A stretch of DNA of 64,000 nt, from NCBI GenBank assembly GCA_040902765.1, contig JBBDWO010000007.1, positions 107,746 through 171,745 on the forward strand. Direction: 5' to 3'. Positions 18,566 through 27,326 of this stretch are shown here, piece by piece. The notes under the pieces are model-generated. The model did no database searches and was not told the DNA's origin. It was given only the letters and a program-made list of their open reading frames with translations. Origin of the DNA: Acidimicrobiia bacterium. GTDB taxonomy: Bacteria > Actinomycetota > Acidimicrobiia > Spongiisociales > UBA11373. The first letter of the stretch is position 1, and every line of letters begins with the position of its first letter. Both the position numbers and the translations under genes were made by a program.

Positions 18566-18930
18566 TCACTGACAGCCGCACTGGGGCTTGGGTTCACCCT
18601 GGTGTGTCAGCGGCCACTCACACGGGCGCGGCGCAGCTCGCGATCGACGGGAATGTCCACCGTGGCTGAGGCTGAGATGTGGGATGTAATACTGATCGGG
18701 GGAGGCGAGCTCGGGTCCCCAATTGAACCGCATACGCGCACTATGTATCCACTCGAGGCCCTGCAGGTCGCCGCGACTCGCCGACTGAACGTGCTTGAGC
18801 GGAAATGTCGGGTCATACATCAGTTCCCCGCCAACCCCACTCCGAAGCCTCAGACAGAAGTCGACATCCCAAAAGTCGATTGGCAGATCTCGTCCATGCC
18901 CCCAGCCCTTGTCGAAGGCCTGTGAGCACT
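18566..18930 (-). pseudogene. 3' remnant of a double-domain GT2 gene
   Basis: One continuous minus-strand frame reads DLPIDFWDVDFCLRLRSGVG, MYDPTFPLKHVQSASRGDL and DQYYIPHLSLSHGG, ending at a stop at 18566-18568. These match the last 120 residues of the GT2 enzyme at 2021-3820 (DLAIDFQDVDFCLKLR, MYDPTFPLVHAESASRGTL, DPYYSPHLSRTE). The front 480 residues are missing, and upstream sequence leads straight into the fdtA region. It is a truncated relative left by recombination. Confidence 0.85.
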
Positions 18931-19027
18931 AGCGTACCGACCGCGGAGGCGCGGCCCCGCCCGGTGCCAGCACACCAGGTCGCGGCTTCGAGCTGGGGCC
19001 TGGCCTCGGCAATAAGTGAGGAGGGCT

Positions 19028-19438
19028 GTGTTGGGTCCCCAGATCATCAAGCTGCCGAAGGTTTCCGATCCCCGGGGCAACCTGACGTACATTCAGAGTG
19101 GCGGCCCCGTCCCCTTTGGCGTGCGTCGGGTTTACTACCTGTACGACGTGCCCGGCGGCGAGTCCCGCGGCGGTCACGCACACCTCAGCCTCGAGCAGTT
19201 CATCATCGCGGTGTCGGGCAGTTTCGACGTCGTGCTCGATCGAGGAGCCGGGAAGAAGATCTTCCCGCTCAGACGTGCCGACCAAGGGCTATACGTGCCA
19301 CCGATGTACTGGCGGGAGCTTCAGAACTTCTCCTCGGGCGCGGTGTGCCTCGTTCTGGCATCTGAACCCTACGACGAGTCCGACTACTACCGCGACTACT
19401 CGAGCTATCTGGACGCTGTCGCTTCTCGCGAATCATGA
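19028..19438 (+). CDS. fdtA: dTDP-4-keto-6-deoxyglucose 3,4-ketoisomerase (FdtA/QdtA family)
   Basis: This cupin of about 136 residues moves the keto group of dTDP-4-keto-6-deoxyglucose from C4 to C3, preparing amination by the next enzyme. It shows LPKVSDPRGNL (9-19), the catalytic RGGHAH (47-52) and YVPPMYWRELQNF. Length matches the family. Whether it makes the galacto (FdtA) or gluco (QdtA) form cannot be told by eye. Starts at GTG 19016, GTG 19028 or TTG 19031 are possible; AGGAGG at 19019-19024 favours one of the latter two. Its stop overlaps the next start as ATGA, so the pair is coupled. RmlA and RmlB at 4.6-6.6 kb would provide its substrate. Confidence 0.88.
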   Translation: MLGPQIIKLPKVSDPRGNLTYIQSGGPVPFGVRRVYYLYDVPGGESRGGHAHLSLEQFIIAVSGSFDVVLDRGAGKKIFPLRRADQGLYVPPMYWRELQNFSSGAVCLVLASEPYDESDYYRDYSSYLDAVASRES

Positions 19439-20550
19439 CCAATGATCTCTCCACAGTCCCATTCCTCGACGTGGGCGCTTCTTATCGAGAACTGAGGGGG
19501 GAAATCGATGCTGCGCTCCACCGCGTTTTGGAGAGCGGATGGTTCATCCTCGGACCTGAGGTGGATGCCTTCGAGGATGAGTACGCCGAGTTCGTCGGCG
19601 CACGACACTGCGTAGGTGTTGCGAGTGGTCTTGACGCTCTTCGTCTGGCACTGAGTGCCCTCGATGTCGGCCCCGGCGACGAGGTCATCGTGCCTGCCAA
19701 CACATACATCGCCACATGGTACGCGGTCACCCTTGTGGGCGCAGTGGTGGTCCCGGTGGAACCGGACGATCGAACGTACAACCTGGCGCCGGATGGCATC
19801 GAGGCTGCCATCACAGAGCGGACGAAGGTCGTGATACCGGTCCACCTGTACGGGCAACCTGCCGACCTCACGCCGATTCGGGCAATCGCTCGAAGTCACC
19901 GGCTGCGGATCATCGAGGACGCCGCCCAAGCTCACGGGGCATCGTACGAAGGGCAAAGAGTCGGCGCAGGCTCTGACATCGTTGCCTGGAGCTTTTATCC
20001 GGGAAAGAACCTCGGTGCTTTCGGTGACGGGGGAGCCGTGACGACCGATGATCCTGAGGTGGCCGACCGCGTCGGACGGCTGCGCAACTACGGATCATCC
20101 GCGAAGTACGTGAACGAGGAAGTCGGCCTCAACAGCAGACTCGACCCGATGCAGGCTGCCGTATTGCGTGTCAAGCTTCAACACCTCGACGCCTGGAATG
20201 ATCGGAGAGAGGTCGTGGCGAACCGGTACCTCGCCGAGCTGCCGGAGAGCGTGCTGCGTCTCCCACACACTCACGAACAAGCTCGATCTGTCTGGCATCT
20301 GTTCGTGGTCCGCACACCTGAGCGCGCAGCTCTCAAGCGTCATCTCGAGGCTGGCGGCGTGCAGACCGGGATCCACTATCCGATCCCGCCACACCTCCAG
20401 CGGGCTTACGAGAGCCTCGGTTTCGGACCAGGATCGTTTCCCATCACAGAAGCCATCCATGCGCAAGCGCTGAGCCTCCCCATGGGGCCGCATCTCTCCG
20501 CCGACGACCAGACGCGCGTCGTCCAAGCCATCGCTGAGTGGAAGCACTGA
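19435..20550 (+). CDS. fdtB: dTDP-3-amino-3,6-dideoxyhexose transaminase (FdtB/QdtB family)
   Basis: This 371-residue DegT/DnrJ/EryC1 aminotransferase adds an amino group from glutamate to the C3 ketone made by the preceding enzyme. It has ASGLDALRLAL (63-73), PVHLYGQPADL (135-145), EDAAQAHGA and the PLP lysine in FYPGKNLGAFGDGG (Lys191). The ATG overlaps the fdtA stop by four bases. A matching O/N-acetyltransferase gene lies at 23059-23568 on the other strand, so the end product is probably dTDP-3-acetamido-3,6-dideoxy-galactose or -glucose. Confidence 0.9.
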   Translation: MTNDLSTVPFLDVGASYRELRGEIDAALHRVLESGWFILGPEVDAFEDEYAEFVGARHCVGVASGLDALRLALSALDVGPGDEVIVPANTYIATWYAVTLVGAVVVPVEPDDRTYNLAPDGIEAAITERTKVVIPVHLYGQPADLTPIRAIARSHRLRIIEDAAQAHGASYEGQRVGAGSDIVAWSFYPGKNLGAFGDGGAVTTDDPEVADRVGRLRNYGSSAKYVNEEVGLNSRLDPMQAAVLRVKLQHLDAWNDRREVVANRYLAELPESVLRLPHTHEQARSVWHLFVVRTPERAALKRHLEAGGVQTGIHYPIPPHLQRAYESLGFGPGSFPITEAIHAQALSLPMGPHLSADDQTRVVQAIAEWKH

Positions 20551-20865
20551 GCCATTGAATTCGATACTGAGGACGACCGCCATCCGGGACGACCGCAATC
20601 TCGGCCTCTACGCGAGGCCCAATGCCCACCCCCGCCAGGTGCCCGCGCCCAGCCCCCGCGGCGAGAAACGACAGGCTGAGAATCGCGATGAGGAGCACCG
20701 GAACTTGCCAGCGACCCTCTATGGAGAGCCAGCGCCGACGCGGTGTTGTGAAGTCTTAGACGGGCTGTGCTCTCGTGTGCTCACCCAAATGCTCCTCTCC
20801 ATACGACAAGAGCATGCCGAACCGAGGTCCGCCACCTACCACTCCTGCATACCTGCCCGATGTGC
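20551..20865 (-). other. 315-base gap with a membrane-protein fragment
   Basis: No intact gene is seen. On the minus strand around 20570-20745 a frame reads RWQVPVLLIAILSLSFLAAG followed by a short extracytoplasmic-like stretch. It resembles the N-terminus of the membrane protein at 29397 (RVWVPVLLATLLTLSFLASA). This is probably a leftover 5' end of a related gene; the match is short. Confidence 0.4.
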
Positions 20866-22857
20866 CTACCCGTCGAGCGCGGCCTCGGCCGCCTCTCTCA
20901 CCAACTCTGGATCCACAGAGAAGGGCGCATGCAGGTAGTCACGCCGATGGGAGAAGTCGGTAGGTTTGTGCGGGCTTCGGCCGGTGACGTATGTGAACCG
21001 GTGGCCGGAGAACGCTGCGAGCGTCGCGTGCATGCAGAAGTCGTGCAACTGATCCGAGACGAGCGCAATTGTATGGCCTGCGGGATGAGCGAAGAGTAGA
21101 TTGGCGAACGCCGCACCGCCGACACCGACGATCACACGTGCCTGATTGAACAGGCTGACCTGCTCGAGCATTGACAATGAAGCCGGGTCGACGGACACGA
21201 ACCCAGCACCGGCCAATGCCTCGAAGACGGCATCCGAGTTGAGCAGCCCGCGGGCCGACGAATTCCGTTCGAGGAACACGTAGGGGGGCCAATCTCCTGG
21301 GGTTGCCCGATCGAGCAGCGCGCCTCGGATCCCACCGAGTAGGTCGACCGAGTATCGGCAGCCCTCGATCCAGGGAATCCGCGTCGTGTCGGGGGCATAG
21401 GTGTGCATCGATGGAATGTGCAACCGATCCACGGTGACACGCTGGTCTCGACGGATCGTGATGACGGGGCGACCCAGAGCCACCACGCCCAACGCCTCCC
21501 GTGACGCACTTCCGAGCGTGTCGGTGACGATCACAGGAACGCCCCCGAGCTCGGGAATACGTTCCACCAGGCCGAGCCGAGGGAGGTACTCCACGAGGAA
21601 GTGAAAGTGGTTGAAGTCCGCCCTGCCGCTGAGCAGGATCCCCTCTTCGATGGTCAGAACATCCTGGTAGCGCGCAAAGAGCAGTGCCTCGTCGGCCCGA
21701 TGCTCGACTCCCGCAAGATGGTCCTGGTTCCCGGCTACGAACCCGAGAGATGGGCGAGCGGACTCGTCGTAGAGGACCAGGGACTCACCCTGGATCACCG
21801 TGGAACCACGCACGATCGTCGCCTTCTCAAGGTGCGACACGCCGAGCGGCGGCACTATGAGCGTGCGACACTGAGTACCCGCCGGCCGGGTACGCCACAC
21901 TTCCGGCAGAGCGACTTCGACCGTGGTCCCAGACAATACGGGAGTGCTTGACAGGCTCGTGGATTCTCTCACTCCAAGTACTCCTTCAACAGATTTGCCG
22001 GGCTCGGGCGACCACCGGCGGCGAAGGCACTTCGCAGCCTTCTCGTCAGCTCCTAGGCCAAAGTACGCCAGCGCTAGATCGAGTTGTGGTGACGTTCTGA
22101 GAGAATCTGTCAGCCGAACCAGAGCAGCAGCAAAGTCCACCTCTCCACACGCCAGAGCAGCCTCGAGAGTGAGCCAATCGTCACTCTCGACCGCACTACG
22201 GACGAGGCCCGCACGCGACGGCCGGCTCTCGCGAACGAACTTCGGTGTGACGACGACGTAGTCGACGTAGCCGCGGGGGAGCCCGGCGATCGCACCCATT
22301 GTCGGGTCGGCGCGGTCGACTCCGCGTTCGCCCAAGGTCGACTGAGCTTCGACAGTGAGCGGGAGCGGGGCGAGTTCCCCGTCCGCGAGTCGAGCAACCA
22401 CGACGAATTCGTCGAGGATGGCCGGGTCGGGCACACGAGCTGTGAGTCTGTAACCGCAGTGCGCTAGGCGAGGATCCGAGAAGTGGGCGGCGACATCGGG
22501 GCGATGGACTCGCGGGCGACGGGTCAACACGGGCACGCCCCCGATGCTGAGGCTCACGTCTGCGGCAGCAACTCCATCCGACACGTTGGCGGCCCAGCCC
22601 TCGATGCGGAGGCGCCAATGCCGCACCTTTGAGGTGACCTCAGATGTGCCACGCCAGGCCTTGAGGTAAGCCACGAGCAGACGGGACGCTCCCTCGAGGG
22701 CTTCGCGATCATCGGTGGATCGCCACTGTCGGACTAGGCGCGCAATCGCCCTCTCCGCGACGCGCGGGAAGACGACCCATCGCCCGGGAGGGTGCTCGAG
22801 GGCCCACTGGATCATCCGAGGGATGACTCCGAAGGCTCCACGACGATGGAACATCAC
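20866..22857 (-). CDS. GT61-family (DUF563) glycosyltransferase with N-terminal beta domain
   Basis: The 663-residue protein ends in a GT61 domain (about residues 370-640): FNHFHFLVEYLPRLGL, IPSMHTY, FLERNSSARGLLN, LEQVSLFNQARVIVGVGGAA and NLLFAHPAG, the last two being the usual GT61 nucleotide-site region. Residues about 75-165 form a beta-sandwich-like module (WRLRIEGWAANVSDG, RPRVHRPDVAAHF) that often accompanies polysaccharide transferases. The role is transfer of a sugar onto a surface glycan. The start GTG-ATG at 22857 directly follows the TAG of a 66-codon frame in the same reading frame. Confidence 0.82.
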   Translation of the reverse strand: MMFHRRGAFGVIPRMIQWALEHPPGRWVVFPRVAERAIARLVRQWRSTDDREALEGASRLLVAYLKAWRGTSEVTSKVRHWRLRIEGWAANVSDGVAAADVSLSIGGVPVLTRRPRVHRPDVAAHFSDPRLAHCGYRLTARVPDPAILDEFVVVARLADGELAPLPLTVEAQSTLGERGVDRADPTMGAIAGLPRGYVDYVVVTPKFVRESRPSRAGLVRSAVESDDWLTLEAALACGEVDFAAALVRLTDSLRTSPQLDLALAYFGLGADEKAAKCLRRRWSPEPGKSVEGVLGVRESTSLSSTPVLSGTTVEVALPEVWRTRPAGTQCRTLIVPPLGVSHLEKATIVRGSTVIQGESLVLYDESARPSLGFVAGNQDHLAGVEHRADEALLFARYQDVLTIEEGILLSGRADFNHFHFLVEYLPRLGLVERIPELGGVPVIVTDTLGSASREALGVVALGRPVITIRRDQRVTVDRLHIPSMHTYAPDTTRIPWIEGCRYSVDLLGGIRGALLDRATPGDWPPYVFLERNSSARGLLNSDAVFEALAGAGFVSVDPASLSMLEQVSLFNQARVIVGVGGAAFANLLFAHPAGHTIALVSDQLHDFCMHATLAAFSGHRFTYVTGRSPHKPTDFSHRRDYLHAPFSVDPELVREAAEAALDG

Positions 22858-23058
22858 CTATTGCCGTCGGGACACGACGCCGAGAACCCCTTCGCCTTGC
22901 CGTTCGGGCGTCTCTGGAGGCATCAGCGGCGACAGCCCGAACACGGTCTCGATGCTTTCGCGTATGGCCACTACACCCATCCGGTTCGACTTGGCTTCGA
23001 CCGGGTCGGATACCTTTCCCGCGGCAGAAATGCTCCCACCCGGCCCGCATACGCACAT
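22858..23058 (-). CDS. Small ORF, 66 codons, unknown
   Basis: This ORF fills exactly the space between the acetyltransferase and GT61 genes. It begins with ATG immediately after the acetyltransferase TAG and ends with TAG immediately before the GT61 GTG, and all three are in one frame. Codon third positions are mostly G or C, as in real genes here. The product (MCVCGPGGSISAAG..., ending SRRQ) has no motif I recognise. No independent ribosome binding site is visible. It may be a true small gene, a linker that was once coding, or chance. Confidence 0.4.
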   Translation of the reverse strand: MCVCGPGGSISAAGKVSDPVEAKSNRMGVVAIRESIETVFGLSPLMPPETPERQGEGVLGVVSRRQ

Positions 23059-23568
23059 CTAGTTCGGTCCTCTCTCCCTGGTATCCCGCACGATCCTTGC
23101 GGGGTTCCCGACAACGACCGAGAAGGCGGGGACGTCTGTCGTCACCACCGCACCGGCACCGACGATGGACTCTTCTCCCACCACCAAACCAGCGAGAATG
23201 GTCGCGTTGGATCCGATCGAAACACCACGCTCGACGGTGGTGCCCTCCATGATCCAATCTCCTTTGCCCTTTGGGGTTCCGTCTGCGTTCGTGGCCCTAG
23301 GAAGTCTGTCGTTGATGAACATGACTCCGTGACCGACGAAGACCTCATCCTCGATCACGACACCCTCGCAGATGAATGAGTGCGATTGGATCCTGCAGCG
23401 GCGACCGATGACCGCGCCGGCCTGGATCTCCACGAAGGGGCCGATCATCGACTCATCACCGATCGAGCAGCCGAAGAGGTTTACGAGGTCCGGTTGAGGG
23501 ATTCGTACACCGACGCCGAACTTCACATCGGAGGTGATCGCCACGTCTGGCTCCCGGGGTGTCGCCAA
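23059..23568 (-). CDS. Hexapeptide acetyltransferase, FdtC/QdtC-like
   Basis: This 169-residue left-handed beta-helix protein has repeated hexapeptides (VFGHGVMF-type, VGEESIVGAGAVVTTDVPAF, VVGNPARIV at the end). The FVGHGVMFINDRLPRAT segment, with its Asn-Asp, is characteristic of acetyltransferases acting on dTDP-3-amino-3,6-dideoxyhexoses or UDP-3-amino uronates. It probably acetylates the FdtB product with acetyl-CoA in the cytoplasm. It lies 2.5 kb from fdtAB on the opposite strand. The ATG start at 23568 has no strong ribosome binding site. Confidence 0.83.
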   Translation of the reverse strand: MATPREPDVAITSDVKFGVGVRIPQPDLVNLFGCSIGDESMIGPFVEIQAGAVIGRRCRIQSHSFICEGVVIEDEVFVGHGVMFINDRLPRATNADGTPKGKGDWIMEGTTVERGVSIGSNATILAGLVVGEESIVGAGAVVTTDVPAFSVVVGNPARIVRDTRERGPN

Positions 23569-23925
23569 GGACTCACTGCCGTATCGATGGTAATGGGAGC
23601 GCGCCGCGGTCGGGTGGCACCGAATGCAGGGGGACTGCTGTCAAACACCCTCCCGCAAGCCCTGCCGCCCAACCGAAGCGGCGAATGAGCCTCATGTCGA
23701 GTCTCGGGCGGGAGTGGCCTCGGGTCGATGCAGGCAGATGTGTCGGTCTCGCCGCGGCGGCGAGACCGGTCCCAGTCACGCCACAAGGTCCTCGATCGGG
23801 GATCAGGCATATCAAGGTCACGCGGCCAACCCCGAAAACCCGCCCGCAAAGTGAATCGCCCTGGTTTTCTTGGAGGCTCCCGAGTTTGGAAGGATGGGAG
23901 CTATGTCAGAGTCGTATCAGGCGCC
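23569..23925. other. No supported gene, 357 bases
   Basis: The region upstream of the acetyltransferase gene shows only short shadow frames. It leads on the plus strand into the IS3 transposase remnant and may contain more decayed insertion-sequence DNA, but no terminal inverted repeats could be assigned with confidence. Confidence 0.4.
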
Positions 23926-24063
23926 GACTCCGACGCCGGCAGCCAGTTCACCTCCATCCGTTGGGGGGAACGACTCGTCGAGCTGGGGGCTGTCCCGTCG
24001 ATCGGGTCGGTCGGAGACAGCTTCGATGACGCCCTCGCCGAGTCCCAGTTCAGCCTCATCAAG
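23926..24063 (+). pseudogene. IS3-family transposase (OrfB) remnant
   Basis: The frame reads SDAGSQFTSIRWGERLVELG, then GAVPSIGSVGDSFDDALAES and QFSLIK. These match the end of the integrase core of IS3-family transposases, with the second Asp of the DDE triad in SDAGSQ and the Glu in ALAES. The rest of the transposase is missing on both sides. The fragment runs into the 3' end of the GT2 gene at 24059 and marks an old insertion that has been mostly deleted. Confidence 0.85.
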
Positions 24064-25078
24064 CATGAAGATTCGCACGAAGGCGGAGCATCCCCTGCAA
24101 AAGGGACTCACGGTCGACCAGACGCGTGAGGTCACCTCGGCCGACGATGTCATAGACGTCCTGGATTCTCATACCAAACTCCGCGAGCCGTGCCGCCCCA
24201 TCCTTACCATTGCAAATATCGAGCAGTCGCTCGCAGCCAATCTGATATACCAACGGATCAGGATGGCCTAGGTAGAGCAATGTTATGTCGAGCGTTCGGT
24301 CGAAGTGGCCTTCCCGACCTAGTCGCTGTAGCTCTTCGCGAAAGGCTGTCTCGACAACACTGTCGGTGACATCATCGAAGAAGTGCCGGTACACCCACAC
24401 TCGTTCTGCGTGCATTCTCCGATCGTGGCCCTGGCTGGACAGGCTATTCGACTCCTTGCGGTAACGAATGACCCTCTCGTCGGAGACCGCTACACGGCGA
24501 CCTCCCGCCCACCGCACCCACAGGTCGAAGTCCTGAAGCTGCAGAAGGCCGGGCTGGAACCCACCGAGCTCTAGGAACGTCTCCCGGAGAAAGGTCGCTG
24601 TCGGAGCACACAGAAAGTTCCCGACCTGGAACAACTGACGAAGCAAGTGCCCGGTTCCGACCCGCGCCTGCACGAAGAACTCGGGACAAAGGTCGTCCGA
24701 CCGAGGCTCACCCTGCTCATCCATGACCAGCGGGAGCCCCATCACGAGCTCTACATCACTACTTTCGAGCGATGCCAGCTGCCGGGCGAGACGATCAGGA
24801 AGTGCCTGGTCGTCTCCCGCCAAAACAGCGACCACATCAGTGCCGATCGAGCCCACTCCGGCGTTGAGTGCGCCGCTGGGACCTAGGCGATCAGTCTCGA
24901 AGAGTTCGACGCCCTGGTCCGAGAAGCCTCGGACGATGTCCTGACTCCCGTCCCCACTCCCGTCGTCGACAACAACTATCCGATCAGGCTGGCGTGTCTG
25001 GCTCAGCACCGACTCGATACAACCGACCAGGTAGCGTGCCCGGTTGTACGAAGAGAGGACGAAACCCGCGGTCGTCAT
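24059..25078 (-). CDS. GT2 glycosyltransferase
   Basis: This 339-residue enzyme has a GT-A domain at its N-terminus: SSYNRARYL, VDDGSGDGS, the metal site GDDQ and an acceptor-side QDFDLWVRWAGG motif. The C-terminal 110 residues are helical and soluble. The start ATG overlaps the stop of the upstream gene by four bases (ATGA), so both are probably translated together. Its final codons lie at the edge of the IS3 remnant, so the natural C-terminus may have been altered. The sugar is unknown. Confidence 0.85.
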   Translation of the reverse strand: MTTAGFVLSSYNRARYLVGCIESVLSQTRQPDRIVVVDDGSGDGSQDIVRGFSDQGVELFETDRLGPSGALNAGVGSIGTDVVAVLAGDDQALPDRLARQLASLESSDVELVMGLPLVMDEQGEPRSDDLCPEFFVQARVGTGHLLRQLFQVGNFLCAPTATFLRETFLELGGFQPGLLQLQDFDLWVRWAGGRRVAVSDERVIRYRKESNSLSSQGHDRRMHAERVWVYRHFFDDVTDSVVETAFREELQRLGREGHFDRTLDITLLYLGHPDPLVYQIGCERLLDICNGKDGAARLAEFGMRIQDVYDIVGRGDLTRLVDRESLLQGMLRLRANLHA

Positions 25079-26823
25079 GTAGTGGACGCGGCTTCGATGA
25101 AGTCCGATGCCATGGTGACATCGAGCAGGTGGGATTCAGCATGGCTGTCTGACTCGATCGGGGCCAGGGCCAAACGGTCGACGACGAGACCCGTTCCTTC
25201 GGCCCTGCCCAACACATCGTCGTGGTTGTGCGCCATGCTGACGAGGCGGCAGCCAGGAGGAGCCAGGAGGACAGTGTGGGGCAGGCCTTCGGCCACCAGG
25301 ACGGTCGCCGCATCTTCTAGGGCTGAACGCACAACCTGCGCGCCCCACTCGATGTCGACAGCAACGCCCCCCGCCCTGATCACCGCACGACGCAGCAGTG
25401 ATCTTGACTCCGCATCGAACGGATCGCGCCGGTGCGAGACGAGGACGATCCGCCGATCACGTGGGACGTGATGACGCCAGAGGGCGTTACGGAACTCCGC
25501 GAGCGCGCCGGGCGCAGCCCGGGCAATCGTGGTGCGACGCAGTAACTGAAACTCACCGTCGTGAACGCTCGCAATCCGGACCCAGCCGATGACGTCACGA
25601 AGCACCTCGAGTATGAATTCCGGGGGCATCAGCGGCAACACGAGAGTCGCGTCCGACCGGCGCGCGCGATACTCCCAGATGGAAGGAATCGCTTCGAGCA
25701 ACCAGTCGGCCTCCCCGGCCTCGAACGGCAGTTCAGGGACCAGGGTGCCGTCCAGCGGTCTCTGCGAACGATTCACCATCCCGGAAGCAAGAACCCGATC
25801 CGGCCTGACAACGGCCGACAACTCGCCGCGCGCGATGTTCGTAGGCATCTCCGGCGGCACTGCACCGAACACAGTCTTCTCGCCCACCACTACGCCAGGC
25901 AACCCTCCCACTACCAGGCCTTCTTCAACGGCCTGGTCGCGGCGGTCCACAGGGAAACCGTACGCAACGGCCCTTGGCGCCCACGGGAATCCCCGGTGAT
26001 CCGAGTGCACATAGGTGAGCGCGAGCAACGCGCCGAGGGGATCCCCGCTGAGCAGCAAGTCAGTTGCAAGCTCAGGAAGTCCCCGTGCGGACGGAGAGAC
26101 TCCCAACCTTGCTCCGACGGTCAACCAATGAACGAGAGGCGTTAGGGGACTCTCCCTCGCGTCTTCGCAATTCGCCAGATACCAACGACTCGAGAAGTGC
26201 GGTGTCGGATCAACAACACCCCCCGTCCGAAGGTAGTGCCTGAGGGGAAGTTCTCCGATAGCGCCCCCACCCGCCTGGAGGACGCTCGTAAGGTAGTGCC
26301 GCGGGTCGAACAGGGGATGATGACGGCGAAGCTCGCGGCCTCCGGTGGTCACATAGTGAGTCAGCGGGTCGACACCCGACTCTGCCACGTCGGGCGCATG
26401 CATCTGGTAGTAGTCGACACTGAACAACGGATGCGGATCGAATCCTGATCGCCAACCGTCGGCCAAGTACCCGCCCAAGGGGTCTGCAACAGGTCCAGCG
26501 CGCTCCTGGTAAAAGGCCGGGTCGAACAACGGGTGTGGTGAGAGACCGAAGGCGGCACCCTGATCGACGTAGTGCGCCAAGGCTTCTTCTCGATCGAGAC
26601 CCGGAACCTGCCCGACGTAGAAGTCGATGTCGAAGAGGGGATGTGGGTCGACCCCACGCCCCACATCGTGCTTGATGAAGTGCTCTAAGCGGTCATGGGC
26701 GCTCATACTCTCTAGACGCGGATCGTCGGCTCCGTAGAAGCCCTCGAACACCCAATCCGGAGTGGACCCGGTCACGTGCCAGGATCCAATGGCTGCCGGA
26801 GGCGAACCCCGGAGTCGCCACAC
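25075..26823 (-). CDS. HPLFD-repeat protein with GT61-like C-terminal domain (probable frameshifted 5' end)
   Basis: The readable frame starts at GTG 26823 and gives 582 residues. Residues about 20-245 hold roughly five 40-residue repeats built on DPHPLFDxxFY and LxHYxxxG, a module found in front of many polysaccharide glycosyltransferases. The last 250 residues resemble a GT61 domain (VGEKTVFGAVPPE, RRIVLVSHRRDP) but lack the GVGGAA-type Gly/Ala loop, so activity is doubtful. A GTG at 26915 with perfect GGAGG spacing opens another frame (RIRRRFAREMRTSG) like the N-terminus of the 2021 enzyme; it would join this frame only after a frameshift. Confidence 0.68.
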   Translation of the reverse strand: MWRLRGSPPAAIGSWHVTGSTPDWVFEGFYGADDPRLESMSAHDRLEHFIKHDVGRGVDPHPLFDIDFYVGQVPGLDREEALAHYVDQGAAFGLSPHPLFDPAFYQERAGPVADPLGGYLADGWRSGFDPHPLFSVDYYQMHAPDVAESGVDPLTHYVTTGGRELRRHHPLFDPRHYLTSVLQAGGGAIGELPLRHYLRTGGVVDPTPHFSSRWYLANCEDARESPLTPLVHWLTVGARLGVSPSARGLPELATDLLLSGDPLGALLALTYVHSDHRGFPWAPRAVAYGFPVDRRDQAVEEGLVVGGLPGVVVGEKTVFGAVPPEMPTNIARGELSAVVRPDRVLASGMVNRSQRPLDGTLVPELPFEAGEADWLLEAIPSIWEYRARRSDATLVLPLMPPEFILEVLRDVIGWVRIASVHDGEFQLLRRTTIARAAPGALAEFRNALWRHHVPRDRRIVLVSHRRDPFDAESRSLLRRAVIRAGGVAVDIEWGAQVVRSALEDAATVLVAEGLPHTVLLAPPGCRLVSMAHNHDDVLGRAEGTGLVVDRLALAPIESDSHAESHLLDVTMASDFIEAASTT

Positions 26824-27109
26824 GAGTATGCCGCGGGCATCTTGATGGTCCCAAGAAGGCCGCTCGTCCTCATCTCCCTCGCAAAGCGTCGCCGAATCCG
26901 AGACACCCTGGTCACGTGATTACCTCCTGGCGCTGGAGCGATGGACCGCGTTGAGTAGTCCAACGGGAGCACCCAACGGCTGTGGCCCAGATGTTAGGGC
27001 ACGACGCGCGGGCGACACGGCACACCCCGGGGTCCGGCACGGTCGCGCGGAGATCAACGGGACGCTTCGCAGATATCGTCATCCGAAGACCAGCCGATCA
27101 CGGTGGATC

Positions 27110-27326
27110 ACCACTCCACTCCCGATAAGCCTCCGCGACCTCCAATGGGTCGCTGATCAATTGCGGGTCGCCCGTGGTCGATCCACAGAACACGATCGGC
27201 GAGTGCGACTACTTGATCAAGGTTGTGAGACACCAACACCACCGAGAGACGCGTCTCCAGGAGTGAGTCGATTCGGTCCTTCGACCTGGATTGGAACCCC
27301 TCGTCGCCGACAGGCAGCACCTCACC
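27110..27326 (-). pseudogene. 3' remnant of a wzt ATPase gene, frameshifted
   Basis: The minus strand reads EVLPVGDEGFQSRSKDRIDS, VVLVSHNLDQVVALADRVLW and IDHG, matching EVLSVGDERFQTRSKARMAS, VLLVSHALDLVEEIADRVLW and LDHG of Wzt at 1217-1954. After IDHG the match continues in another frame as GDPQLISDPLEVAEAYREWS. The Walker A and signature parts are missing. It follows the truncated GT gene ending at 27322, marking a recombination joint. Confidence 0.85.

Noticed and set aside
22855..23061. Amber readthrough producing one 900-residue protein
   Set aside because: Each TAG is followed at once by a start codon, the flanking proteins are complete on their own, and nothing indicates amber suppression. 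Kept as an observation only.
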